Assembly (NCBI RefSeq): GCF_021650975.2
Contig: NZ_CP091285.1
Span: forward strand, 4,092,001-4,156,000
Source: Flavobacterium jumunjinense
GTDB lineage: Bacteria > Bacteroidota > Bacteroidia > Flavobacteriales > Flavobacteriaceae
Direction: 5' to 3'
DNA length: 64,000 bases
Shown here: positions 17,806-27,900 of the stretch, piece by piece
How positions within the stretch are numbered: position 1 is the stretch's first letter
Layout of the letters: each line of letters opens with the position of its first letter
Translations under genes and position numbers: made by a program
The notes under the pieces: generated by a model
The model's database searches: none
Seen by the model: only the letters and a program-made list of their open reading frames with translations
Told to the model about the DNA's origin: nothing

Positions 17806-19228
17806 CATTACCACAAACATAAAAAGCATACGCGATATTATGCGTAAAGACACAGGAGTAGATGGAGATGCACAACGCATTTCGCAAATGGTATGGATGC
17901 TTTTCATGAAAATATTTGCCGATAAAGAAGAAGAATGGGAAATTACCATAGACAACTATGCTTCTCCCATTCCTGAAAAACTAAAATGGCAAAACTGGGC
18001 AGCTGATGATGAAGGATTAACAGGTGATGCTTTAATGGAGTTTGTGAATAATGACTTATTTCCAGCGCTGAAAGAATTAGATATTACCATAAGTCCGCAA
18101 GCACATATCATTCGTTCGGTTTTTGATGATACTTATAACTACATGAAAAACGGAACACTGTTTCGTCAAGTAATTAACGTTGTTAATGAAATTGATTTTA
18201 ATAATACCAACGAACGTCATTTGTTTAATGACATTTATGAAACCATTTTAAAAGAATTACAATCGGCTGGTTCTTCTGGAGAATATTATACTCCTAGAGC
18301 GGTTACGCAATTTATGGTAGACATGATTAACCCACAATTGGGTGAAAGTGTTTTAGACCCAGCTTGTGGAACAGGTGGTTTTTTAACCTGTACTATTGAC
18401 CATTTACGCGAACAAGTAAACACTCCAAAAGACAGAGATATTTTACAAACTTCTATACGAGGTATTGAGAAAAAACCTTTACCCCATTTATTGTGTACGA
18501 CCAATTTAATGCTACATGGTTTTGATTTGCCAGCTGTGCGAAGAGACAACTTGTTAAGCAAGCCGTATGCCGATTGGGGAGCCAAAGACAAATTAGATAT
18601 TATACTTACCAATCCTCCTTTTGGTGGTGTGGAAGAAGATGGTACCGAAACCAACTTTCCTCAAAAGTTTAGAACCAAAGAAACTGCCGATTTGTTTATG
18701 GCTTTAATTATAAAGTTATTGAAAAATAACGGACGTTGTGCGGTGGTTTTACCGGATGGTACTTTGTTTGGAGAAGGTATGAAAACCAGACTGAAAGAAG
18801 AACTATTAGAAAAATGCAACTTACATACGATAGTACGTTTGCCTAATGGTGTTTTTAACCCATACACAGGTATTAAAACAAACTTATTATTTTTTGAAAA
18901 AGGAACGGCTACTAAAGAAGTGTGGTATTTTGAACATCCTTATCCTGAGGGTGTGGTGAGCTACAACAAAACCAAACCTATCAATATCAAAGAATTTAAT
19001 TTAGAAAAAGCATGGTGGAACAACAGAGCAGAAAATAAAAACGCTTGGAAAGTATCTATTGAAGAAATTAAAAAAAGAAACTACAATTTAGATATAAAAA
19101 ATCCTCACCAAGATGAAGATACTTTAGCTAGCCCTGAAGTATTGCTAGAGAAATTTAAAGCTACTGAACAAAAAATTTCTACCATACAAGACGAAATAAT
19201 AAAAGTATTAACCGAAGCCTTACAATAA
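17798..19228 (+). CDS. hsdM: type I restriction-modification methyltransferase (HsdM)
   Basis: A 476-residue N6-adenine methyltransferase. A helical N-terminal domain is followed by the catalytic core, with SAM-binding motif I DPACGTGGF (187-195) and catalytic NPPF (272-275). GEYYTPRAV at about 161-169 is also typical of HsdM. It methylates the site defined by HsdS and is needed for cleavage by HsdR. It overlaps the HNH gene by 8 nt and is followed by hsdS after 1 nt. Confidence 0.96.
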   Translation: MSNITTNIKSIRDIMRKDTGVDGDAQRISQMVWMLFMKIFADKEEEWEITIDNYASPIPEKLKWQNWAADDEGLTGDALMEFVNNDLFPALKELDITISPQAHIIRSVFDDTYNYMKNGTLFRQVINVVNEIDFNNTNERHLFNDIYETILKELQSAGSSGEYYTPRAVTQFMVDMINPQLGESVLDPACGTGGFLTCTIDHLREQVNTPKDRDILQTSIRGIEKKPLPHLLCTTNLMLHGFDLPAVRRDNLLSKPYADWGAKDKLDIILTNPPFGGVEEDGTETNFPQKFRTKETADLFMALIIKLLKNNGRCAVVLPDGTLFGEGMKTRLKEELLEKCNLHTIVRLPNGVFNPYTGIKTNLLFFEKGTATKEVWYFEHPYPEGVVSYNKTKPINIKEFNLEKAWWNNRAENKNAWKVSIEEIKKRNYNLDIKNPHQDEDTLASPEVLLEKFKATEQKISTIQDEIIKVLTEALQ

Positions 19229-19229
19229 G

Positions 19230-20942
19230 ATGCAACTACTAAAACATTTTGCAAGCTTAACGCTTCACCCAAAAAACGCACAAGAACTCAAAGATTTAAT
19301 TTTACAATTAGCTGTTCAAGGAAAATTGACTGCGAATTGGAGAAAAGAAAATCCTGACATAGAAAATGCATCAATTCTTTTAGAACGTATACAAGTTAAA
19401 AAAGCTAAATTGATTAGAGAAAAGAAAATACCAAAAGAGAAACCATTTCCAAAAATTGATACTATCACGGTGCGTTATACATTGCCAAAAAAATGGATTT
19501 GGTGCAATTTGGGAGAATCAATTGTCTTATTTTCAGGTAGAGATTTAACACCTAATGAATATTCAGACAGCGAACTCAAATACCCATATCTTACTGGTGC
19601 AAGTCAAATAAAAAAAGACAATATAATACTATCACGTTGGACCAATATACCAAAAGTTATATCCATTTTAGGAGATGTTTTAGTATCAGTTAAAGGTACA
19701 ATTGGGAAAACCGTAATTAATAAAATTGGGGAAATTCATATTGCTCGACAAATAATGGCATTAAGGACATATGATTGGATTGAAATAAAATTTTTAAAAC
19801 TATTTGCTGATAGTTATTTATCTCAACTTCAAGATGCTTCGAATGGAATAATACCCGGTATTTCCAGGGAACATTTACTTTATGCAGAATTTCCATTACC
19901 TCCAATAGAAGAACAAAAAGAAATTGTTCGAGTAGTTGAAATTCTTTTTAAAGAAATAGAGCAATTAGATCAACTTACAGTTGAGCGAATTGCTTTAAAA
20001 AACGATTATGTTTCTTCGGCTTTACAGCAATTAACTACGCAAAACTCTCAAAAAGAATGGCAATCCTTACAACCTCATTTTAAAGATTTCTTTACAGAGA
20101 AAAGCACCATAAAAAAATTAAGAGAAACGGTTTTGCAATTAGCCGTTCAAGGAAAATTAACTGCTGATTGGAGAACTAAAAATAAAGATTTTGACCCTGC
20201 AAGCGAACTCTTAAAACGCATTCAAAAAGAAAAAGCCCAACTCATCAAGGACAAAAAAGTAAAAAAAGAAAGTCCGTTACCTGCTATTACTAAAGAAGAG
20301 ATTCCTTATGAATTGCCTGAAGGTTGGGTTTGGTGTAGGTTTGGAGATTTAATAACCTTTTTAAATGGTTATGCTTTTAAAAGTTCTACATATGTACCTA
20401 CTTCTGATTATCAAATTATCAGACTTGGAAACGTAAAAGATGATAATTTTTTAATAAACACAAAAGAGGCCTATGTTCCAAGTAGTGTCGGAGAAGTAAA
20501 TTTAGATTATCAAATATTTAAAGATGATATACTTACTACATTAACAGGTACTAAAAACAGAAGAGATTATTGTTTCACATGTTTAGTTAAACCAGAACAT
20601 TTAGAACAGAAAGTATTATTATTAAATCAAAGAGTTGGTTGTATTAGGGTAATAGATAAAAGTGCTTCAGAGTTAATAAATAAATTCCTTAAATCAGATA
20701 TAATTTTAAATCAATTATTTGAAACAGAAACAGGAACAGCAAATCAAGGAAATATAGGTTCAACAGCTTTTAAAAACCTAGTATTTCCTCTTCCACCACT
20801 AGAAGAACAAAAAGCCATAGTTGAAAAAGTTAATGCTTTAGTTGGTTTATGTGATGCTTTGGAGCAAGAAGTAGCACAAAGTAAAGGGTATAGTGAGCAA
20901 TTGATGCAGAGTGTTTTGAGGGAGGTTTTTAATAAAAAATAA
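19230..20942 (+). CDS. hsdS: type I specificity subunit (HsdS)
   Basis: A 570-residue protein with two target-recognition domains. Each is preceded by a repeated conserved helix: LQLAVQGKLTANWR at about 25-38 and LQLAVQGKLTADWR at about 302-315, spaced by 277 residues. Each TRD ends in a PLPPxEEQK motif (about 225 and 527). Such proteins recognise a bipartite DNA site, each half read by one TRD. The N-terminal conserved repeat suggests a circularly permuted arrangement. No inverted spare hsdS copy was seen nearby, so phase variation by recombination is not indicated. Confidence 0.95.
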   Translation: MQLLKHFASLTLHPKNAQELKDLILQLAVQGKLTANWRKENPDIENASILLERIQVKKAKLIREKKIPKEKPFPKIDTITVRYTLPKKWIWCNLGESIVLFSGRDLTPNEYSDSELKYPYLTGASQIKKDNIILSRWTNIPKVISILGDVLVSVKGTIGKTVINKIGEIHIARQIMALRTYDWIEIKFLKLFADSYLSQLQDASNGIIPGISREHLLYAEFPLPPIEEQKEIVRVVEILFKEIEQLDQLTVERIALKNDYVSSALQQLTTQNSQKEWQSLQPHFKDFFTEKSTIKKLRETVLQLAVQGKLTADWRTKNKDFDPASELLKRIQKEKAQLIKDKKVKKESPLPAITKEEIPYELPEGWVWCRFGDLITFLNGYAFKSSTYVPTSDYQIIRLGNVKDDNFLINTKEAYVPSSVGEVNLDYQIFKDDILTTLTGTKNRRDYCFTCLVKPEHLEQKVLLLNQRVGCIRVIDKSASELINKFLKSDIILNQLFETETGTANQGNIGSTAFKNLVFPLPPLEEQKAIVEKVNALVGLCDALEQEVAQSKGYSEQLMQSVLREVFNKK

Positions 20943-20957
20943 TTAATAAAATAAATA

Positions 20958-21200
20958 ATGGAAAAATTAAATAAGATTTCAACAAAACTTAGACAGTGTT
21001 TATCAATGCCACAAAGTAGAGTTTTCCTACTAGCAAATGAAAATCAAGAATTTATATCTGTAGTTTGCTTTTTATTGGTTGGTGATACTTTTAAAAATAT
21101 AGAAGAGTTAAAAGAGGCAGTAGAAAAATGTGTTAAGGATTTAGATGTTTCTATTAAATTAATAGGTGATAAAGGAGCTATAACTATAACTCCTAATTAA
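20958..21200 (+). CDS. small protein of unknown function in the restriction operon
   Basis: An 80-residue protein, 15 nt after hsdS and 17 nt before the AAA-TOPRIM gene. It shows a likely alpha/beta pattern (QSRVFLLAN, FISVVCFLLVG, then a helix IEELKEAVEKCVKDL and strands VSIKLIG, AITITPN). No recognised motif, signal peptide or membrane helix. The tight spacing on both sides argues for a real gene that works with the downstream ATPase or the restriction enzyme. Confidence 0.6.
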   Translation: MEKLNKISTKLRQCLSMPQSRVFLLANENQEFISVVCFLLVGDTFKNIEELKEAVEKCVKDLDVSIKLIGDKGAITITPN

Positions 21201-21217
21201 TTGATTTTTGATTACCT

Positions 21218-23086
21218 ATGAGACTAAAACACATACATATTAGCGAATATAAAAACTTAAAAGAGTTTACTTTAAATTTTGAGGGAGATAGTTTTTTAGA
21301 AGTTTTTGTAGGTAAAAATGGCACCGGTAAATCTAATTTTTTCGAAGCTATACTAGAAATTTTTAAACATTTATCGGAAGAAGATTATGCAATTGCTTTT
21401 AATTACGTTATTTCATACGAAATAGAAAATGAAATTATTTTTTTAGAATGGAAAGATGTTAGGTGGTTAAACCAAGAGAAGCAGGAAATTAAACCTGATA
21501 AATCAAAACTTCCTGAAAATATTTTAGTCTACTATTCTGGGCACAATAAAACGATTGGAAACTTACTAAAAACTTCAAACCAAAATCATGAAAATCTATT
21601 AGATAATAATAGAAAAAATGAAAACTTATTAAGTGAAGTTACAAGAAAGTTTACAGGAATAGATGTTCAATATAAATCTTTATTACTTAGTGTTTTATTA
21701 TTACAAGAAGATACTAATAAAGCTAAAATTTTCATTAAAGACAAATTAGGTATTTCATCTGTAGGAAATGAAGTTAGATTTGATTTTAAAAGGCCTGATT
21801 ACGCTAAGGATAAAGGTAAATTTGAGTTTGATGAGTTTGATGAGACTAAAAGGTTCTGGTCACCAGAAGGTTATTTTAAAACACTACTTACTCAAATTTG
21901 GGAAGTAGATAAGTATGACTTTAAAGGAACAAGAGATGAAGGAAGGCTAAATGATTATGAATATATTCTTTATAAGTCTTTTAGTAAATTTCAAGAGGCA
22001 TTTCAAACTTATACACCTTTAGAATTATTTATTGCCTTAGATAATTTAAAAACCATTGGTTATTTAAACGATATTAAAATTAATATTACACTGACTTCAG
22101 GAAAAGATATAAATATTAATCAATTTAGTGATGGTCAATTCCAGTCAATTTATATATATGCGTTAACAGAGTTATTTAAAGATAAAAATTGCATCACACT
22201 TCTTGATGAACCTGACTCGTTTTTACATCCTGAATGGCAACATAAGTTTTTAAATCAAATTTATGATATTAGTCATGAATCAGCTAAAACTAATCATGTT
22301 TTAATGAGTAGTCATAGTGCTGTAACTTTAGTGGGAGATCATGAAAAAAGAGTAAACCTATTCAGAGTTCATGACAACGACTTAAAATGTCATAAAGTTG
22401 GAAAAAACTTTGCAGTTAATCAGTTATCCAATAAACTTTTCAGAGTTAACTATGAAAAACAGATTCTGAGCATTATGCATACACATAGTCAAGACAGACC
22501 AATCTTGTTTACAGAAGGATTTTCAGACCCTATAGTTTTGTATGAAGCATGGAATAAGTTATATGATACTGATATACCATTTGATATAAGTTTTGGTTTT
22601 GGATGTGAATATTTAAGAAAAATATTGACAAGTGATAAATTTCAAACTGAAATGAACGGTAAACCAATTTTTGGATTATTTGATTTTGATGAAGCATATA
22701 ATCATTGGAACTCATTAACAAGTGAAGGTGAACTATTAGAAGAAGATCCATTCAAAGGAAAATGTAAAAAAGTTGAAAACAAAAACAGTTATGCATTTTT
22801 AATTCCTGTTCCAGAAATTGAAGAAATAATTAATCAAGTTATCGATGATAGAGCTTTAAATACAACTTTTAAACATCAATCAAAAGTAGAAATGGAGCAT
22901 CTATTTTATTCAAAAACTACCTCAGATAAATTTAATATTAAAAACGGTTCAGGTGGTGCTAAAATAATTGAAATAAGTGAAAATGCTAAAATGAATTTTG
23001 CACAAGAAATTATACCTCAGCTGGGAAATGAACACTTTGAAATATTTAGACCCATGTTTGAATTTATAATTTCTAAAATTAATTAA
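21218..23086 (+). CDS. AAA ATPase with TOPRIM domain (OLD-like, restriction-associated)
   Basis: A 622-residue protein. An ABC/SMC-like ATPase starts at once (MRLKHIHISEYKNLKEFTL) with Walker A GKNGTGKS (32-39). An ABC-like signature region (FSDGQFQS, about 304-311) and Walker B LLDEPD (328-333) follow, then an HPEWQ stretch and SSHS. The C-terminal part has TOPRIM-type residues: E433-G434 in FTEGFSDP and D489-F-D491 in GLFDFDEA. This matches the OLD-like ATPase-nuclease layout of anti-phage proteins. It lies in the hsd operon and could act as a second-layer nuclease. A fused PARIS-like arrangement is an alternative. I cannot tell these apart by eye. Confidence 0.75.
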   Translation: MRLKHIHISEYKNLKEFTLNFEGDSFLEVFVGKNGTGKSNFFEAILEIFKHLSEEDYAIAFNYVISYEIENEIIFLEWKDVRWLNQEKQEIKPDKSKLPENILVYYSGHNKTIGNLLKTSNQNHENLLDNNRKNENLLSEVTRKFTGIDVQYKSLLLSVLLLQEDTNKAKIFIKDKLGISSVGNEVRFDFKRPDYAKDKGKFEFDEFDETKRFWSPEGYFKTLLTQIWEVDKYDFKGTRDEGRLNDYEYILYKSFSKFQEAFQTYTPLELFIALDNLKTIGYLNDIKINITLTSGKDININQFSDGQFQSIYIYALTELFKDKNCITLLDEPDSFLHPEWQHKFLNQIYDISHESAKTNHVLMSSHSAVTLVGDHEKRVNLFRVHDNDLKCHKVGKNFAVNQLSNKLFRVNYEKQILSIMHTHSQDRPILFTEGFSDPIVLYEAWNKLYDTDIPFDISFGFGCEYLRKILTSDKFQTEMNGKPIFGLFDFDEAYNHWNSLTSEGELLEEDPFKGKCKKVENKNSYAFLIPVPEIEEIINQVIDDRALNTTFKHQSKVEMEHLFYSKTTSDKFNIKNGSGGAKIIEISENAKMNFAQEIIPQLGNEHFEIFRPMFEFIISKIN

Positions 23087-23135
23087 AAGCAGTTCTTTAG
23101 AGAATCCTTACTAAGCAAATTAAAATATAAAACTT

Positions 23136-24107
23136 ATGAATAATCCAGAAAGTGTAAAATTAGAAGTTTTCACCATAGCATTGAAACCTGCTACAGGTTA
23201 TGTAAACAACAGTTTTGAAGACTTAATATTAAACACACCAGATGTTATACCTACAAATAACTTATTCAATGAGTTTTATCAAAAGTTCATCAACCATATT
23301 GATTTAGCTTACACAGAAGTAAGAACTAAAGCCTTTACTTTAAGTACAAATATTGTTGAGTATGGCTTTGACCCAAATAATGAAATAATATGGGGCATTT
23401 TAAAAGGTGGGCCAAAAGGATCGGGAAAAACTAAGTCTCCACTAAATAATAGAACAAATGAAGAAGATTTAGGTGGTAATGTAATTAATGATAAATACTT
23501 TTTTTATCTTTATATTCCTTTAAACAGCAATGTTGGCTATTTGTTTTTTCAAATATATGGAGGAGAAAGTATTAGAAAAGAATTTATACAGCATATTAGA
23601 GATCTATTTAAGATTCAAGGAAAATATAATAAGCCAGAACCATCTGCGATATTACCAGACAGTATAAGGGACGAATTTAAAAACAATAGTAAAATAGTTG
23701 GACTAAGTTATATAACAAATACTCTATCATCTTCAATAACAACAGAAACTGCATTTACTAGTTTGTGCAATGATTACGACATTGAAATATCGATTAAGCC
23801 TAAAGGCACAAATAATATTGCACCACAAAAAATTAATGTATTAGACCGTGTAATTTCGTCATTAACTTTTAACAATAACCCTTTATCCACTGCGCGTTCA
23901 AAAAAAGTAGCGTTACAAAATTTATCAACTGGTAAAACTTCTAGTTTTGTATTAGACACTAATGATGTTATGCCAAGGATTTATTTACATGGAAAAGTGG
24001 CTATTGATGCTAATGGAACACCTGATTTTTTAGAGTTAAAAACTTTTTGTGATGGATTATTAAGAGAGTTAATAGAAGGAGAATATACTAGAATAGCTAG
24101 ACTATGA
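23136..24107 (+). CDS. unknown protein paired with a membrane protein
   Basis: A 323-residue soluble protein that I do not recognise. It has a beta-rich first half with KYFFYLYIPLNSNVGYLFFQ at about 128-147, followed by a helix (SIRKEFIQHIRDLFK). GGPKGSGKTKS (about 91-101) looks like a P-loop, but it lacks the surrounding strand and any Walker B, so I do not call an ATPase. The C-terminal third has alternating strands and ends in RELIEGEYTRIARL. Its stop overlaps the start of the four-helix membrane gene (ATGA), so the two are translationally coupled. It lies 49 nt after the AAA-TOPRIM gene. Confidence 0.65.
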   Translation: MNNPESVKLEVFTIALKPATGYVNNSFEDLILNTPDVIPTNNLFNEFYQKFINHIDLAYTEVRTKAFTLSTNIVEYGFDPNNEIIWGILKGGPKGSGKTKSPLNNRTNEEDLGGNVINDKYFFYLYIPLNSNVGYLFFQIYGGESIRKEFIQHIRDLFKIQGKYNKPEPSAILPDSIRDEFKNNSKIVGLSYITNTLSSSITTETAFTSLCNDYDIEISIKPKGTNNIAPQKINVLDRVISSLTFNNNPLSTARSKKVALQNLSTGKTSSFVLDTNDVMPRIYLHGKVAIDANGTPDFLELKTFCDGLLRELIEGEYTRIARL

Positions 24108-24727
24108 TAAAAAAAGTTTGGAACATATATGTGAACGCAACTAAAAGTGTTTGTATTAAAGAGGATAACAAAGTCAATTATCTTGAATTGATTTTGATGT
24201 ATCTTATTATCTTAATTGTTAGTGCTTTTCTAGTATTTTATAAAAGTGAAAAATTTATTGAAGATTCAAAAATTCTTGCAATGCTTTTGTCTTTGTTTTC
24301 AGGGCTTATGTATAGCGTATTACTAAAAATACCTGATAAGTTATCAAAACTAGAAACTATAGAAAGAGTAACCGAAGAAAAAAATTCTGAATTAAAGTCA
24401 AGAATAGAAGCTAATACACTCAACAATAGAACGTTTAACTATCTTAAAAATTTTTCATTTACCTTATCTTATTCTATTGTTGTAGCAATTTTTTGTATAT
24501 TTTTTGTAATTGTTAGTTCATTTTTTCCTTCATTATTAAACTTTCATTTATCAACTGTTTCATTTGATTATGTAAATTATGATATTATTTTAACATTTAA
24601 GGTTACTCTGACTATTTTATATCGTTTCTTTTTTGTTTTTTTTATGTTTCAGTTTTTATACTTTATAACTAAGTCCGTAATTTATTTAACTGATTTTACA
24701 TTGTATGAGTTTAATAATTTGAAGTAA
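24104..24727 (+). CDS. four-helix membrane protein, coupled to the upstream unknown
   Basis: A 207-residue inner-membrane protein with about four hydrophobic helices (28-47, 58-77, 117-140, 163-195). A Glu/Lys-rich cytoplasmic segment of about 40 residues (LSKLETIERVTEEKNSELKS) lies between helices 2 and 3. No enzymatic motif. The ATGA overlap with the 323-residue gene suggests a stoichiometric complex. In defence operons such small membrane partners often sense or execute membrane damage; that role is inferred from context only. Confidence 0.65.
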   Translation: MIKKVWNIYVNATKSVCIKEDNKVNYLELILMYLIILIVSAFLVFYKSEKFIEDSKILAMLLSLFSGLMYSVLLKIPDKLSKLETIERVTEEKNSELKSRIEANTLNNRTFNYLKNFSFTLSYSIVVAIFCIFFVIVSSFFPSLLNFHLSTVSFDYVNYDIILTFKVTLTILYRFFFVFFMFQFLYFITKSVIYLTDFTLYEFNNLK

Positions 24728-24905
24728 TAAATGATTTCTAATTAAGCATATTTTCAAAACATTTTAGTGAATTTCAAATGACCACAACAACAAAAATATT
24801 TTATAGTTTTTTTTGGAAGAACAAGCTGTCTAAACCTTTCTAAAATCTCAAGAAAATTTCATTTATATATTCCTCTTTTTTATTTTTAATAACACACCCA
24901 TTTAT

Positions 24906-27900
24906 ATGAGAATTGTAGAAAATCTAGTTGAATTAGCAATAGGAAATAGTCCTGAAAATTATGATGTAGCTATAGTTCCTTGGGATGGTAAAGGAAGTTT
25001 AAACGAGTTGATTCAAATAGCATTAGACACTTATAAAATTGATTTAGAAACATTAGAGACACTTAATCTAGAAAAGGGGCATGCTATTATTAATGAAAAC
25101 GGAAAAACGGTTTTATTTATAGTAACTATAAACCAAGGCACTACAACTGAAAGTCTCAAACAAAATCTTAAAGCAGCAATTCCTCTTTATTATGAATATT
25201 TACTAAGCAAAAAAATATGGTTGCCTCTATTGAGTACAGGAGTTGATGGTCTTTCTTTTGAAGAGAGTTATGAAGTAACTACCGAAATATTGAATGAACT
25301 AAAAAACTACATTAATCAATTTGATTATCAATTTACAGTCTCGTTACCTAATACAAATGAAGGCATGGTTTTATATAAAAAGATAACAAAAAATAATAAA
25401 CAATTAAGAGAGAGAAAAACATATACTATAAAACCTAGCTTAAACATTATTCAATCAAAATATAAAGTTACATTTTATTTGGTTGGCACCCATTGGGACG
25501 ATAGTAATCAGGCTGAACGATTTTATGAAGAGCAAATCTGGGAAAATGGTAATGATAATGACAGTTTTTATGAAGTAGTAGACGATGTTAAAGTAGGCGA
25601 TGTTTTAATTGTAAAATCTGCATTCGTTAAAAATAAAAAAAGCACACTTCGCATCAAAGCTTTTGGTATTGTTACTGAAAATTTTAATACAGGAAGAAAA
25701 TTAAGCGTAAATTGGATCAATGTTTTAGAAGAAGCCTACGACATTGAGGGTTTAGGCTATTATAGAAATACTATTGCTACCATAAACCAAGATGATTTAA
25801 TTACTATTCTTACGGGAATGGGAAGCCAAAACTTTGAATCTTTATTTTATGATATTCAATTAAGTAAAAATATAACCACATTACCTGGCATATTAAGTGA
25901 TTCCGATTCTGGTGAAGATTATTTAGACATTAGTAATGATACCAATGCTTTCGCACGAGTTATTGCCGCAAAGAGTTTTGAACCCCCTTTAGCAATTGCT
26001 TTATTAGGGAAATGGGGCTCTGGAAAGAGTTTCTTTATGCGAAAATTGAAAGAAGATGTTCAATTGTTATCCAAAACTAATCCTCCTAAAGGTTTTTGCG
26101 AAGGCATTGCACATGTACATTTTAATGCATGGTCTTATATGGATGCCAATCTATGGGCAAGTATTGTTACCCGCATTTTTGGAGCATTAAACGAGTATAT
26201 CAATAATGATGAATCTTTGACTAAAAAAGAAAAGAAAGCTTTAGAAGAACAGTTATTTTTAAAATTAACTTTATCAAAAGAGGAATTAAACGATTTAAAA
26301 AATCAAAAAGCGTCTTTAGATAATAGAATCACTGCTTTAGAAGGTGATAAAAAGACTTTAAAAAAGGAATTACAGGATAGAATCGATAGTATTAAAAAGA
26401 AAACGTTATTTGATATTGTTAAAAAAGTTAATGATGCATTTAAAGTTCAAGAGAAAATTGAAAATACGTTAAATAACAACCCAACGTTTGTTAATTCTTT
26501 AGAAAAATTTGAAAAGATTGTTCCTAGACAATATTGGGAAAATCCTACTACATTTTATAATGAATTAAAAAGCATCCATACTTTTATAAAAGCTTTTTTT
26601 CAAAGAAGTAAATGGAAAACCAATCTTCTATGGGTTTTAGGTATTGCAATTTTAATATTTGTTACTCCTGTTTTTACTTTTCTAATTAACCTTTTATTGA
26701 GTTGGCAAGATTTTACAATTTCAAATAAAACGTGGGTTACTATTACAATCATTGGAGGTATAGTAACCAGAACAATTGATACCTACTTAAAGTTAAAAAA
26801 ACAAATTGCTCCTTTTTGGACTATAAAGGAAGATTATGAAAACAAAAAAGCAAATGCCATTTTTGAATTAGAACAAGAAGAAAAAGCATTACGTTTAGAA
26901 ATAGAAAATTATAGGGAAGAAATTATTCAAATAGACCAACAAATAAACACCAATAAAGAATTAATTGTTACATTAGAATTCAGAATTAAAAATACCTTAT
27001 CCACAGAAGCGCTATATACATTTATTGAAAAAAGAGCCAATAGTGAGGATTATAAAAAACATTTAGGAATTATTTCTTTAATAAGGAAAGATTTTGAAAT
27101 ATTAAGTGGTCTATTAACAGGGCATCAATCAGAATTAGTCACAAATGAGGAGTCTACAGAATTTAAAAAATTATTTCATAATAAAAAGCCACTAGAACGC
27201 ATTATCCTGTATATAGATGATTTAGACCGTTGTCCAGAAGAACGTGTTGTTGAAGTCTTAGAAGCGGTTAATTTGCTAATGGCTTTTCCATTGTTTGTGG
27301 TAGTGGTAGGCATTGACCCTAGATGGGTTAAAAATGCGTTAATCAAAAAGCATCATTTGCAATTTACAGGCTATTTAGATAAAGAGGAAAAGAAAACAAT
27401 TGATGTAATTGAGGCATCTAGTTATTTAGAAAAAATATTTCAAATCCCTTTCCATATAAAAAGCGCACGTACTGAGAATGTGAAAACCATGATTAGAAAA
27501 TTAGGAAACATACAGCCTCAATTTCAACAATTAAATACTGAAACCACAAACGTTAGTACTTCCAATACAGTAGAAAATAGTAAAACAGATGATGTATTTG
27601 ACGTGGATACTAATGCACCAATAAAGACAACAAAAATAGATAGAAAAAACACGTTAGAAATACTCCGTTTTACTGAAAAAGAAATAAAATTATTGGAGGA
27701 TATGTCTGATATAATAGGAAATAGTCCTAGAGCGATAAAACGATTCGTGAATATTTATAGAGTTATTAAGGCTCATGACGATTTTACTTTGCATGGGGAA
27801 GATGAAAAAGAATACATAATACTTCTATTTTTATTAGCTTTAGCAGTAGGAAAATACAACCATCATTTAAAGTCCTTTGAAAAACACATTGCTAATCTAG

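Noticed and set aside
19230..20942. Phase-variable hsdS by inversion
   Set aside because: The internal repeat is in direct orientation within one gene and there is no second hsdS or recombinase gene nearby.
23136..24107. ATPase call from GGPKGSGKTKS in the 323-residue protein
   Set aside because: The P-loop-like stretch has no preceding hydrophobic strand and no Walker B is present, so it is probably a Gly/Lys loop.
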